From JAVBLU01 sp031553225 (GTDB lineage: Bacteria > Bacillota > Clostridia > Christensenellales > UBA1750), in contig JAVBLU010000001.1 in assembly GCA_031553225.1 (NCBI GenBank), positions 156,118-220,117 of the forward strand: DNA of 64,000 nt, read 5' to 3'. Position 1 is the stretch's first letter. Each line of letters begins with the position of its first letter. The position numbers were made by a program, and so were the translations under genes. Shown one piece after another: positions 36,042 to 44,813 of this stretch. The notes beneath the pieces were generated by a model. That model did not search any database. It was not told the origin of the DNA and saw nothing but the letters and a program-made list of their open reading frames with translations.

Positions 36042-38068
36042 AGCTGTCGGCGCAATGGCGCGTCGGCGTTTTGGCTGTTGGCACAGCGCTGATAACCCTC
36101 ATCCTGCTCGCCTACAGTGTCGCCTACATGAACGAATCATACGCCCAGTGTCCGATAGGGAACGAGGGCGTATTGGTTTTGTCCACGCCCGTTGACGTGA
36201 CAGGCCCCGTGCCGCTTACGGACGGATGGGCTTTTTATCCGGGCCAACTGCTTACGCCCGCGCAGGCCGCGGACGCAAAAAACCCCATGTACGTGCGCGT
36301 GGACAAGCGCGGCGGCTGGAACGGCTACGAAAAGGACGGACATCCACTGGGCGGCGCCGGATGGGGTACCTACCGCCTGAACGTGCGCACGCACGCCGCA
36401 GACACCTACTTCGCCCTGGAGTGCAGCGCGATCTATTCCGCCGCGCGCGTGTACATGAACGGCGTGCTCGTCTTTGAAAGCGGCATGCCCTCGCCCGACC
36501 GCGCCCTTGCCGCGGAACAGCTGATCCCTCTACGCGCATCGTTCTGTGTGACGGGCGAGGAGTTCACAATCGTCATACAGGCGTACAACCAAACCGGCGC
36601 ATACGGCGGGCTGTACTATCCGCCTCTGTTGGGCACCACGGCCCAGATGGAGGCGCGGCACATGCGCGACATCCTGCGCGACGCGATCAGCGTAACCGCG
36701 CTGCTCTTTATGGCGGGATGCGCGGCGCTCGTGTACGTGCGGCAGACGAACCGGCGCGAGTTGCCCGCTTTCGTGCTGTTCTGTCTGTCCATGGCCGTAT
36801 ATATGGCCGCTCATGGAAAGCTGTTCCTGCTGCCTGCGGCGCGCGTGTTCGGCAGCTTCCTGCTCAACTTTACCTGGCTGTGCGTTTTGTGCCTGGCGCT
36901 TGCCTACTTTCGGGCCTGCTGCTTGCCCGCGATGGACGGCGAACAAAACCGTTTCTTCCGCGCACTGTTCAGCCGGAAACTCCTGCTGGGCATCTTTGCG
37001 CTGCTCGCCCTGTACGGGCTGTTTATCGGCCTTATGCCCAAGGCGCAGCCGCCCGATCACGTAACGGTGTACCTGTTTGGTGAGCTCGCGCTGCTCATGG
37101 GATACGCGCTGCTCATCCTTTGGCGCTGCGCACTGCGCGACCCGCGCAGGATAACGCTGCCCTTTCTTGGATGCGTCATATTCACCATAAGCTGCGTATA
37201 TGAGCTGCTCAACCCGGTGCGGTGCCTGCCCAACTGGCAGGCATACGCCTTCTTTGGCGCACTGTGCATGGGCGCGCTTCTGCTGTGGCAGTTTTCCAGC
37301 GGGTACGGCAGCGCCGTACGCGACGTTACGCAGCTGACGCTGACCGACGAGACGCGCCTGCGGGCGCTGTGCGAGATCGCTCACGATTTGCGCGCGCCCC
37401 TCGCCAGCGTGCGCGGCTACGCCGAGCTGCTGCAGCCGGGCCTGCAGGAGAATCCTCAGCAGGCCCGCATGATGGAGAAGCTGCTGGAGCGCCTCTGCGA
37501 GCTGGACCGCATTACGGGCGAGCTGGCGGAACTGTCCCGCCTGCGCGGCGCTTCCATCCCTTTTGTGTACGCCGACACGGACCTGGGCGCCTTCCTGGAC
37601 GAGGTGTACGCCTTTTACGCCGACGAAGCGCAGCGGCGCTGCCGAACGCTGAGCAGGAAGCACAACCTGCACGGGGTGCATGTGCAGGCCGATATGAACC
37701 GGCTGTGGCACGTTATGAGCAACCTGGTCAGCAACGCCTTTGCCTACACGAAGGATGGTGGCGTGATCGCCATCGACGGCTACCTCCTGAAAAAGAACGC
37801 CGTGGTCATCGTGCACGACGACGGCGTGGGCATGTCCGCGGCGATGGCCGAACGCGCCTTCGAGCAATTCTATCGAGCGGAAAAACAGCCCGACGGCCTG
37901 AAGGGCCTCGGGCTTGGGCTGTATATCGTAAAAAACATCGTGGAGGCGCACGGCGGGCGCGTGTGGATGGACACGCGCGAGGGCGGCGGGTGTGCCGTGC
38001 ACTTCACCCTCCCCTGCTCCTTCGTATCGCCCCAAGGCGAGAGTCTCTCCTCCGTGCCCTTCCTTTAG
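36038..38068 (+). CDS. Sensor histidine kinase with 7TMR-DISM-like sensor region
   Basis: Kinase of 676 aa. A first helix (about residues 8-28) leads to an extracytoplasmic jelly-roll-like domain (GWGTYRLNVRTHA, VYMNGVLVFESG) like 7TMR-DISM extracellular domains, which are thought to bind carbohydrates. About seven membrane helices follow (residues 210-420). The kinase core has the phospho-acceptor His449 in EIAHDLRAPLAS, the N box LVSNAFAYTKDGG and the G box GLGLGLYIVKN. It pairs with the upstream regulator. Ligand and regulon are unknown. Confidence 0.9.
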   Translation: MKLSAQWRVGVLAVGTALITLILLAYSVAYMNESYAQCPIGNEGVLVLSTPVDVTGPVPLTDGWAFYPGQLLTPAQAADAKNPMYVRVDKRGGWNGYEKDGHPLGGAGWGTYRLNVRTHAADTYFALECSAIYSAARVYMNGVLVFESGMPSPDRALAAEQLIPLRASFCVTGEEFTIVIQAYNQTGAYGGLYYPPLLGTTAQMEARHMRDILRDAISVTALLFMAGCAALVYVRQTNRRELPAFVLFCLSMAVYMAAHGKLFLLPAARVFGSFLLNFTWLCVLCLALAYFRACCLPAMDGEQNRFFRALFSRKLLLGIFALLALYGLFIGLMPKAQPPDHVTVYLFGELALLMGYALLILWRCALRDPRRITLPFLGCVIFTISCVYELLNPVRCLPNWQAYAFFGALCMGALLLWQFSSGYGSAVRDVTQLTLTDETRLRALCEIAHDLRAPLASVRGYAELLQPGLQENPQQARMMEKLLERLCELDRITGELAELSRLRGASIPFVYADTDLGAFLDEVYAFYADEAQRRCRTLSRKHNLHGVHVQADMNRLWHVMSNLVSNAFAYTKDGGVIAIDGYLLKKNAVVIVHDDGVGMSAAMAERAFEQFYRAEKQPDGLKGLGLGLYIVKNIVEAHGGRVWMDTREGGGCAVHFTLPCSFVSPQGESLSSVPFL

Positions 38069-38421
38069 GAGGTGATGGCGTTCTCCACATGCGTTACCTC
38101 CATGCCCAGCCCGTTCCACTGCAGGGCTACAAGGTCGATACGCGCCAGCCTCTCGCCCGGAAGCCTTGTAAGCCAGTACCCGGCCGCGCGGGTGATGCGC
38201 CGCTGTTGCGCGGGCGACACCGCCTCCAGCGCGTGGCCGTGGGCCGTGCCCGTACGCTCTTTCACCTCCACGAACACGATATAGGCGCCCTGCTCGCAGA
38301 TCAGGTCGATCTCGCCGCAGGGCGTTCGTACGTTTCTGGCCAGAATGCGGTAGCCCTTCTGCTGAAGGTAGCGCGCGGCGCTCTCCTCGGCCGCGCGGCC
38401 GCGCTGCCCGCGCAGGTCCAT
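38065..38421 (-). CDS. yraN: YraN-family (UPF0102) nuclease-like protein
   Basis: Protein of 118 aa with the restriction-endonuclease-like core: GEIDLICEQGAYIVFVEVK contains the conserved ID...EVK residues. The N-terminal GQRGRAAEESAARYL is typical. Function is not established; Holliday-junction or DNA uptake roles have been suggested for relatives. Its stop overlaps that of the kinase gene by 4 nt, tail to tail. Last gene of the rbgA-rnhB operon. Confidence 0.9.
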   Translation of the reverse strand: MDLRGQRGRAAEESAARYLQQKGYRILARNVRTPCGEIDLICEQGAYIVFVEVKERTGTAHGHALEAVSPAQQRRITRAAGYWLTRLPGERLARIDLVALQWNGLGMEVTHVENAITS

Positions 38422-38439
38422 GCGCCCGCCTCCTTCGCG

Positions 38440-39045
38440 CTATAGATTGCGCAGAAAGCTGCGCCGGTGCATGGGCGTCGGCCCAAGCACCCGCAGCGCC
38501 TGCATGTGCGCAGACGTGCCGTACCCCTTGTTGCGCGCAAGATCATAGCCGGGAAACTGTCCGTCCAGCTCGGCCATCATTCGGTCGCGGCTCACCTTGG
38601 CCAGAACGCTCGCGGCAGCCACGCACAGCGACAAACCATCCCCGCCCACGAAGGCCTTGTGCGGCGCGGGCAGCGCAAGCCCGCTTTCATAGTCGATCAA
38701 ATAGCCTTCCGGCACGCGCGCGCAGGCCGCCGCCGCACGCTCCATGGCCCTGCGCGCGGCGCACCTGATGTTCATCTCGTCGATTTCCTCGACGCTGCTG
38801 ATCCCAAGGCCCACGCCGGCCGCCCGAGTCATGATCAACTCGAAGAGCCGCTCGCGCCGTGCGGCGCTCAGCTTTTTGGAGTCATCCACAAACGGCAGCG
38901 GCGCGCCCGCGGGCCATACCACGCACGCCGCCACCACCGGCCCAAAAAGCGGGCCGCGGCCCGCCTCGTCTATACCCCCAAGAAAGGCCGCGCCGGGAAA
39001 GGCAGCCGCATCGAAAGCGGCCAGCGCCGCGCTTCTGTCCGTCAC
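38440..39045 (-). CDS. rnhB: Ribonuclease HII
   Basis: RNase HII, 201 aa, cuts RNA in RNA-DNA hybrids and single ribonucleotides in DNA. The signature GGIDEAGRGPLFGPVVAA, DSKKLS, and the later acidic positions in LIDYESG and ASVLAKVSRD are intact. It starts at GTG 39045, which overlaps the rbgA stop in GTGA; reading further upstream gives no family sequence. Confidence 0.95.
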   Translation of the reverse strand: MTDRSAALAAFDAAAFPGAAFLGGIDEAGRGPLFGPVVAACVVWPAGAPLPFVDDSKKLSAARRERLFELIMTRAAGVGLGISSVEEIDEMNIRCAARRAMERAAAACARVPEGYLIDYESGLALPAPHKAFVGGDGLSLCVAAASVLAKVSRDRMMAELDGQFPGYDLARNKGYGTSAHMQALRVLGPTPMHRRSFLRNL

Positions 39046-39887
39046 GGCCGCTCCAGGGTGATGCGCCCCATGCGTCCGCCCCGAAACTCGTCCAGCACGA
39101 TCTGCGCGCCGCGCAGCGTGTCCGGCCGGCCGCCGGACATGAGCCACCCCCGCGACAGGCACGCCGCCGACAGGATCTCCTCGCCCGAGCCCTGCAGGGC
39201 GGGCAGGTTCAGCCGCGCCGCAGCGGAATCGGGGGCCGCCCGCTGCAGTTCCTCCAGCAGCTGCACCGCCAGTTGCTCCTGGTCTGCGATCTCATCGCGG
39301 ATAGAACCCAAAAAACACAGCCGCAGCGCTGCGCGCTGATCCTGCAGCTTGGGCCACAAAAGTCCTGGCGTGTCCAGCAGATCCAGGTAGGGCTTCACGC
39401 TCACCCACTGCTTGCCGCGCGTTACGCCCGGCCGGTCGGCCGCCCGGGCGGCGGCGCTGCCGCGCAGGGCGTTGATGAGCGTGGATTTGCCTACGTTGGG
39501 TATGCCCACGATCATCACGCGCACGGTCATGCGCATGCCCGCTTCCCTCTTGCGGGCCACCTTGTCAGCCACGAGCGCCTCCATGCGGCCGACCAGCCCC
39601 GGCACGCCGCCACGCGCGTTCGCCGTAAACCCCACGGCTTTTTCGCCTGCGGCGGCGTAACGGGCGATCCAGGCCTCGGTAGCCTTCGGATCGGCCAGAT
39701 CGGCCTTGTTCAGCACGAGCAGGCGAGGCTTGTTCTGCACAAGGCTCTGCAGGTCCGGGTTGCGCGCGCCCTCAGGCAGGCGGGCGTCCGTCAACTCCAC
39801 AACGGCGTCAATAACAGCCAGCTGCTCGGCGAGCATGCGCCGGGCCTTGGCCATGTGTCCCGGGTACCATCCGATCACATCCGCCAT
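39042..39887 (-). CDS. rbgA: Ribosome biogenesis GTPase RbgA (YlqF)
   Basis: Circularly permuted GTPase of 281 aa needed for late assembly of the 50S subunit. Motif order is G4 NKADL, G1 GIPNVGKSTLIN, then G3 DTPG, as in the YlqF family. The N-terminal WYPGHMAKARR is diagnostic. It is followed by rnhB with a coupled start, as in many Bacillota. Confidence 0.95.
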   Translation of the reverse strand: MADVIGWYPGHMAKARRMLAEQLAVIDAVVELTDARLPEGARNPDLQSLVQNKPRLLVLNKADLADPKATEAWIARYAAAGEKAVGFTANARGGVPGLVGRMEALVADKVARKREAGMRMTVRVMIVGIPNVGKSTLINALRGSAAARAADRPGVTRGKQWVSVKPYLDLLDTPGLLWPKLQDQRAALRLCFLGSIRDEIADQEQLAVQLLEELQRAAPDSAAARLNLPALQGSGEEILSAACLSRGWLMSGGRPDTLRGAQIVLDEFRGGRMGRITLERP

Positions 39888-39890
39888 AGG

Positions 39891-40415
39891 TCAGCGGGTA
39901 AACGCGGCGCCAATGTCGCACACGCCTGCGATGATGAAGTAGGCGCCCAGGAACGCGGCCACGATGCCCACCTGAAGGCCGGGCAACATGAGCATGATGA
40001 AGGCGAACAGGAAGAGCAGCGCGCCCAGCCCGCACAGCCAGCCCCAGCTATGCACATGGAAGGACTTAAGGCGTACGGCCGTAAAGATGATGAGCAGCGA
40101 GCGCACCATGCCCCAAATGCCGATGAAGACGGCCATAGCGAGCATGGCCGTGCGCACGTTGAAGAGCAGCACAATGCCAAACAGCACGTCCAAAATGCCC
40201 AGCGCCAGCGTCCACCCGGACACATACCGCCCGAATGGACCGGCCTCGCGGCCGGCAAAGTAACTGCCCACGCGGATGAGCCCCGCAAGCAGAACGAGCC
40301 ATGCAAGCAGCAGGGCCACGGCCGCGTAGGTAGCGGCGGGATGAATGATCGCCAGCACGCCCACCACCACAAGCAGTGCGCCGCAAATGCCGACCAGCCA
40401 GGAAGGTATACGCAT
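39891..40415 (-). CDS. DUF308/HdeD-family membrane protein
   Basis: Protein of 174 aa consisting of six hydrophobic helices in two similar halves, the HdeD-like pattern (LVVVGVLAIIHPAATYAAVA; LGILDVLFGIVLLFN). The family is linked to acid resistance in Enterobacteria, but the role in Bacillota is unknown. AAAGGAGGCG precedes ATG 40415. First gene of the minus-strand run to yraN, 3 nt from rbgA. Confidence 0.82.
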   Translation of the reverse strand: MRIPSWLVGICGALLVVVGVLAIIHPAATYAAVALLLAWLVLLAGLIRVGSYFAGREAGPFGRYVSGWTLALGILDVLFGIVLLFNVRTAMLAMAVFIGIWGMVRSLLIIFTAVRLKSFHVHSWGWLCGLGALLFLFAFIMLMLPGLQVGIVAAFLGAYFIIAGVCDIGAAFTR

Positions 40416-40448
40416 ACACTACGCCTCCTTTGCGCTCTATCGCAATTA

Positions 40449-40477
40449 AGTATACTACAAATATGCCGTTCCAGCAA
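40449..40477 (-). promoter_or_regulatory. Promoter of the DUF308-rbgA-rnhB-yraN operon
   Basis: Minus strand TTGCTG (40472-40477), 17-nt spacer, TATACT (40449-40454). Confidence 0.65.
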
Positions 40478-40555
40478 AGGGTGCGGGCGCTTTCGAAGGA
40501 AAAAACGCATAGCGTGTAGAATTTTTCATCAACTTGCTATAAAGCGGAGGTGCGC

Positions 40556-40567
40556 ATGAGAGCATGA
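40556..40567 (+). other. Three-codon leader ORF overlapping the next start
   Basis: ATG AGA GCA TGA starts 6 nt after GGAGGTG and its TGA overlaps the ATG at 40564 of the downstream gene. The ribosome site is better placed for this mini-ORF than for the main start, which suggests translation by stop-start coupling. Confidence 0.5.
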
Positions 40568-41526
40568 GCGTACAAACCCTGTCCGATTATGAGAAGGCCG
40601 CGCGCTATCAGCACCCGGAGTATTTGCCCGTGCGTATCAGTATTCTCCCGGCGGCATGGAAAACATACCAAGGCGCGCTCAGCGATATCGCCGAAGAGTT
40701 CCCCCTTCTGTTTCCCGGGCACGATCGGCGGACCTTTAACTACGACAAGCAGCCTGATAAGTACAATCTGGGCGAGCATGTGGACGCGTGGGGATGCGTT
40801 TGGGAAAACGTGCGCGACGGCATGGACTCCATCGTTACCGGGCACCCCTATCCTACGCGGCTGTCTGTGCAGAATATAGCCATGCCCACAGCCGACGATT
40901 ATTTGCCGCACGGCTTCATGTTCCTGCGCATTACCGATCTGCGCGGCTTTGAAGAGGCCATGGTGGACTTTGCCGAAGAGCCGCCGGAGCTTCAACGCCT
41001 CATCGACACGGTGCTCGCCTACAACATGGGCCAGGTGGACAAGGTGCTCGCCCTTCGCCAGGACCATTTCCTGTACTTCGGCGACGATTTGGGCATGCAG
41101 CACGCGCTGCCTATCAGCCCCGCCAAGTGGCGCAAGTGGCTTAAGCCTTGCTATAAAGCCCTTTACCGCAAGGTGATGGACGCCGGCCGCAGCGTGTACA
41201 TGCACACGGATGGCTGCATCCACGAGATCATCCCGGACCTGATCGAATGCGGCGTAACCATCTTGAACCCTCAGATCCGTGCGAACGGCCTGCAAAACCT
41301 CGTGCGCACCTGCAAGGGAAAGGTGTGCATCAACCTGGATCTGGACCGGCAGCTTTTTCCCTTCGCCACGCCGGAACAGATCGACGAGCATGTGCGCCAG
41401 TGCGTTGAAGCGCTGTACCTGCCCAAAGGCGGTCTGATGCTGCTGGCGGAGTGCGCTCCGGACGTGAGCCTCGTACAGATCCGGGCGATCTGCCGGGCGC
41501 TGATGACCTACCGCGCCTACCGATAG
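40564..41526 (+). CDS. Uroporphyrinogen decarboxylase/MtaA-like protein
   Basis: URO-D superfamily protein of 320 aa. The late segment MHTDGCIHEIIPDLIECGV with ILNPQIRANG resembles the H-x-D/C-G ... GVD-x-LNP pattern of the corrinoid methyltransferase branch (MtaA/CmuA) rather than true HemE. Substrate unknown; methyl transfer between a corrinoid protein and a cofactor is possible. No corrinoid protein gene is adjacent. It ends at tandem hairpins. Confidence 0.75.
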   Translation: MSVQTLSDYEKAARYQHPEYLPVRISILPAAWKTYQGALSDIAEEFPLLFPGHDRRTFNYDKQPDKYNLGEHVDAWGCVWENVRDGMDSIVTGHPYPTRLSVQNIAMPTADDYLPHGFMFLRITDLRGFEEAMVDFAEEPPELQRLIDTVLAYNMGQVDKVLALRQDHFLYFGDDLGMQHALPISPAKWRKWLKPCYKALYRKVMDAGRSVYMHTDGCIHEIIPDLIECGVTILNPQIRANGLQNLVRTCKGKVCINLDLDRQLFPFATPEQIDEHVRQCVEALYLPKGGLMLLAECAPDVSLVQIRAICRALMTYRAYR

Positions 41527-41531
41527 GCCTG

Positions 41532-41562
41532 CCGGGCGCACGGGCGCTAGGCGTGCGCCCGG
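41532..41562 (+). terminator. GC-rich stem-loop after the URO-D-like gene
   Basis: 11-bp perfect stem CCGGGCGCACG / CGTGCGCCCGG with a 9-nt loop starting 6 nt after the stop codon. There is only CCGTTT afterwards, so it may act with the next hairpin. Confidence 0.6.
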
Positions 41563-41586
41563 CCGTTTGGAGGGTTGAGCAACAAA

Positions 41587-41630
41587 GGCCTTGGGCCCGC
41601 CCGCGCAGCGGGGTTGCCCAAGGCCGTTTT
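41587..41630. terminator. Bidirectional terminator between convergent genes
   Basis: 10-bp stem GGCCTTGGGC (41587-41596) / GCCCAAGGCC (41616-41625), followed by GTTTT on plus and TTTGTT on minus. It separates the URO-D-like gene from the convergent penicillin-binding protein. Confidence 0.75.
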
Positions 41631-41678
41631 CCTGCGCCTACCTGTGAAAGGCGTCGCGCCGGGTTGCGGCGGCGCTGC

Positions 41679-43757
41679 CTATGGCATCAGCAGCTGCCGG
41701 GCGATCTCGTGGCGCATCTCGCCGCCCTTGGGTTCGCACTCAATCATCACGACCACCAGCCGGTCGTACCCGATGTCCTTGCCGGTAAAGGCGACCAGCC
41801 AGGCGATCTCGCGCTTCTGGTCGCCCGAGCCAACCTCGGCCGTACCCGTCTTGCCCAGCAGCGTAATGCCGGGAATCTGCGCCTTCTGGCCGGAGCCCTC
41901 GGTCATCACCTTGCGCATCGCCGGGCGAACGGCGTCGATGATGACCGGCTCCACGGTGCCGGCCTTCCAGCTCTTGTTCTCAAAGGATTGCACCACCTCG
42001 TACTCGCGGCCGGACATGCGGCGCGCCGCGCGCACGATACGGGGCTGCATGATGGCGCCGTCGTTGGCGAACAGCGACATGGTGGCGGCCAGCTGCAGGG
42101 GCGAAATGAGCAGCTCGCCCTGGCCGTACCCGGTGTTGGCCAGCAGACGCTGGTTTGCGTAGTTGGGCGCGCCGGAGAACACCTTGGACCCGGCCACGGG
42201 CAGGTCGTAGGGGATGTCCTGGCCGATGCCCACGCGCTGAAATATGTCCTCCACCCGGTCCCAGCCAAGGTTGAGGGCAAGGGACGCAAAGTAGATATTG
42301 TCCGATTTGATGATGGCCATCTCCATGGTGGGCGGTTCGGGATAGTCCGATATGCGCGTGATGGCAGGATAGGGCCACTCGCCCGGAGGCGTCCATTGGC
42401 TCTTGCCGTTTGTGCGCACGATGCGGCCGGAGAATTTCGTGTTCATGGTGTACTTGCCCGACTCGATGCCCAGCGCCGCCATGATGGGCTTGATGGTGGA
42501 ACCCGGCGCATACAGCCCCTGCGTGGCGCGGTTGATAAAGGGCAGGCCGCTGGCCTCCGAGGTGAGGCTGGCGTACGTTTGCGCGGGCACGGGGTAGGTG
42601 AACATGTTCGGGTCGAAGGAGGGATAGCTCGCCTGGGTGAGCACGTCGCCGGTCTTAGGATTGAGCACGACCACAGCGGCGCGCTCGCCCGGCTTGATTT
42701 GCGACAGGAGCGACACGGCCCGCCGCTGCAGGTCGTGGTCTAAGGTGAGCTCCAGATCCAGGCCGTCCTCCTTGGGTTTTCCTGCGACGGCCTCCTTCAC
42801 GCTCCCGTCCTTGTTCAGGATACGCAGCTCCAGGCCGGACTTGCCGTGCATTACGCTCTCATAGGCCGCCTCCAGGCCCGTTCGGCCGATGCGCGTGCCT
42901 TCGGTGTACTCGTCGGGCGGCAGCTTTTCCAGCTCCTGCAGGGTCGGATAGCCCGTATATCCCACGACGTGGGCCGCCAGCTCGTGCTCGGGATAATAGC
43001 GAATGGGCGCAAAGATCCGATCGTCGTAGTACACGCCCGGCATGGCCAGCATAGCGTCGCGGTCGGCGGAGGACAGCTCGCCCGGCAACCAGCTGCGCAG
43101 CACCACCAGACCGTCCGTCTTGGCGCGCTCGGAAGTCATCAGCTCGATGATGCTCTTCTCGTCCATCTGTAAATAAGGCGCCAGCTGCTGGGCCGTGGCG
43201 GCCACGGAGGCAATCCTCTCCGGCCGTACAAATATGCACGGCGCATAGGTGTTGACGGCGTATGTCCAGCTTTGCGCGTCCAGTATCTCCCCGCGCTGCG
43301 GGCTCAGGGTAACCAGCGACACGCTCTCCTCCCAGTCCAGATGCTCGAACAGGAAGCTGGGCGACCATTCGACCGTCCACTGCTCGCCGTTTGGCTCCAA
43401 GGTGAGCAAAAAGCGCTGCTGGAAGTCGCCCAGGCGCTTGGTTCGATAGGTGAGGGTGCAGGGGTAACGCCACAGGCTGCCGTCCCGTACAGGGGCGTCC
43501 AGCAGGGCGGCTAGGGATGTCAGCTCCATGGCGCCGTACACGTTTTCATGGCGCTGTACAAAATCCGTCAGCGTCATGCGCTCGCGGCTTTCCCGGCTAA
43601 GCAGCGCATAGCAGCGGCCATAGTCCTGGGCGAGCAGCGCGTCGATATAGCCCTTCGCCCACAGCTGGGGATCCTGCTCGGGCGTACAGCCGGTAAACGG
43701 CAGCAGGGCGATAATCAAAAAAAGCGTCAACATACGACGCAAGCGGCCAAGACGCAA
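41679..43757 (-). CDS. Class B penicillin-binding lipoprotein (MecA/PBP2a-like layout)
   Basis: Transpeptidase of 692 aa. Lipobox LLPFTGC anchors it. An NTF2-like MecA N-terminal domain (WAKGYIDALLAQDYGRCYALL) is followed by a PBP dimer domain (RIGRTGLEAAYESVMHG) and the transpeptidase domain with the serine in PGSTIKP, SDN, and KTGTAE motifs. It cross-links peptidoglycan. Start at TTG 43757, 8 nt after GAGGTG; an ATG at 43733 is an alternative but would leave no ribosome site. Such proteins with the MecA_N domain are normal in Clostridia and do not by themselves show beta-lactam resistance. Confidence 0.9.
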   Translation of the reverse strand: MRLGRLRRMLTLFLIIALLPFTGCTPEQDPQLWAKGYIDALLAQDYGRCYALLSRESRERMTLTDFVQRHENVYGAMELTSLAALLDAPVRDGSLWRYPCTLTYRTKRLGDFQQRFLLTLEPNGEQWTVEWSPSFLFEHLDWEESVSLVTLSPQRGEILDAQSWTYAVNTYAPCIFVRPERIASVAATAQQLAPYLQMDEKSIIELMTSERAKTDGLVVLRSWLPGELSSADRDAMLAMPGVYYDDRIFAPIRYYPEHELAAHVVGYTGYPTLQELEKLPPDEYTEGTRIGRTGLEAAYESVMHGKSGLELRILNKDGSVKEAVAGKPKEDGLDLELTLDHDLQRRAVSLLSQIKPGERAAVVVLNPKTGDVLTQASYPSFDPNMFTYPVPAQTYASLTSEASGLPFINRATQGLYAPGSTIKPIMAALGIESGKYTMNTKFSGRIVRTNGKSQWTPPGEWPYPAITRISDYPEPPTMEMAIIKSDNIYFASLALNLGWDRVEDIFQRVGIGQDIPYDLPVAGSKVFSGAPNYANQRLLANTGYGQGELLISPLQLAATMSLFANDGAIMQPRIVRAARRMSGREYEVVQSFENKSWKAGTVEPVIIDAVRPAMRKVMTEGSGQKAQIPGITLLGKTGTAEVGSGDQKREIAWLVAFTGKDIGYDRLVVVMIECEPKGGEMRHEIARQLLMP

Positions 43758-43948
43758 CAGGTTGTCACCTCGGTTCGCGGTTCTTCCGTTTATTATACAC
43801 CCGCCGCGCGAAAAGTGCAAAAGCAGAGGGGCAATCCCTGCCGCCCTCGGCCGCCGTGAACCCGGCGGCACACGGAGGCAGGGATGCGACGGCGGAAGCG
43901 CGAATACAATCAGTATGCATGCCATACGGCAGCCAAGGAGGCGTTCCC

Positions 43949-44551
43949 ATGCAGGAGACAGCCAAAGCGCTCAGAAGCCGGGGCTACGACGTATCACTTG
44001 CGGGCAGCGCGGATGACGCGCGTGAAAAGGCGCTCGCGCTCATCCCCAAGGCCGATCTGGTCGCCATCGGCGGCTGCATGACCGCCAAGCAGCTCGGTCT
44101 GCACGATTTGCTGCGCGCCCGGGGCCAGGAGGTGCTCTGGCACTGGGAGGCGCCGCCCGAGGAACGCCGTCCCCTGCTGCAGCGCGCCAACGCCGCCGAC
44201 ACGTACATCCTTTCGGCCAACGCCCTGTTGGCCGACGGCCGCATCGTGAACCTGGACGGCCACGGCAACCGCGTGGCCTCGGCCATCTGGGGGCCCGGGC
44301 ACCTGTTGTACCTGATCGGTCGCAACAAGATCGTGCGCGGATCCCTGGAGGACGCCATGGCCCGTGTGCGCGAGGTAGCCTGTCCGCTGAATGCGCGCCG
44401 GCTCAGCCTCCCCCTGCCCTGCGGCGCGACCGGCAAGTGCGTAAACTGCTCCGCGCCTCAGCGCTTCTGCAACGCCTGGTCGATTCTGGAGCGCCCCACC
44501 AGCGCCGTGCCCGCGCACGTGCTGCTCATCGACGCGGACCTGGGTTTTTAG
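43949..44551 (+). CDS. LUD-domain (lactate utilisation, DUF162) protein
   Basis: Protein of 200 aa of the LUD/LutC-like fold: SLAGSADDAREKAL, VAIGGCMTAKQLGL, TYILSANALLADGRIVNLDG and WGPGHLLYLIGRNKIV are the conserved blocks. Near the end there is a cluster of cysteines (CGATGKCVNC, then RFCNAW), which could bind an iron-sulfur or metal centre. AAGGAGGCG precedes ATG 43949. No LutAB genes are near. Function unknown beyond the family. Confidence 0.85.
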   Translation: MQETAKALRSRGYDVSLAGSADDAREKALALIPKADLVAIGGCMTAKQLGLHDLLRARGQEVLWHWEAPPEERRPLLQRANAADTYILSANALLADGRIVNLDGHGNRVASAIWGPGHLLYLIGRNKIVRGSLEDAMARVREVACPLNARRLSLPLPCGATGKCVNCSAPQRFCNAWSILERPTSAVPAHVLLIDADLGF

Positions 44552-44565
44552 CAAAACACCAAAAA

Positions 44566-44598
44566 CAGGCGGCCGCCCCGGCGAAGGGCGGCCGCCTG
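44566..44598 (-). terminator. Strong hairpin with T tail on the minus strand
   Basis: 13-bp perfect stem CAGGCGGCCGCCC / GGGCGGCCGCCTG with a 7-nt loop. On the minus strand it is followed by TTTTTGGTG, so it is the likely terminator of the aconitase-family transcript. Confidence 0.75.
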
Positions 44599-44600
44599 CC

Positions 44601-44643
44601 AAAGCGAAGGCAGAACCCGCTGCGCGGGTTCTGCCTTCGCTTT
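44601..44643. repeat. Perfect 20-bp inverted repeat with 3-nt loop
   Basis: Arm 44601-44620 (AAAGCGAAGGCAGAACCCGC) and its exact complement at 44624-44643, separated only by TGC. It lies 2 nt from the previous hairpin in the 3' region shared by two convergent genes. It may be a second terminator. Confidence 0.8.
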
Positions 44644-44813
44644 GACCTGCGTCTTGGCTGCTCGGCCCAGCACGCTCACGAAAACCGCCGTACACGCCGC
44701 CGGTTTTCCGCAATCCTTCGCCCAACTTGCCGCGCGGCCCTTCGGGCAGCAAACGGAGAGCCGCTTTGTCTTCTGTCTGAGGCGGCCGCCTGTCTGTTTC
44801 ATTTTGCGAACGC

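Noticed and set aside
40515..40543. Promoter TATAAA at 40538 for the URO-D-like gene
   Set aside because: The start of transcription would fall inside or after the ribosome site, and no -35 box is present.
41679..43757. Beta-lactam resistance determinant (mecA)
   Set aside because: The layout with a MecA_N domain is common in normal class B PBPs of Clostridia. There is no mobile element, mecR/mecI pair or composition change.
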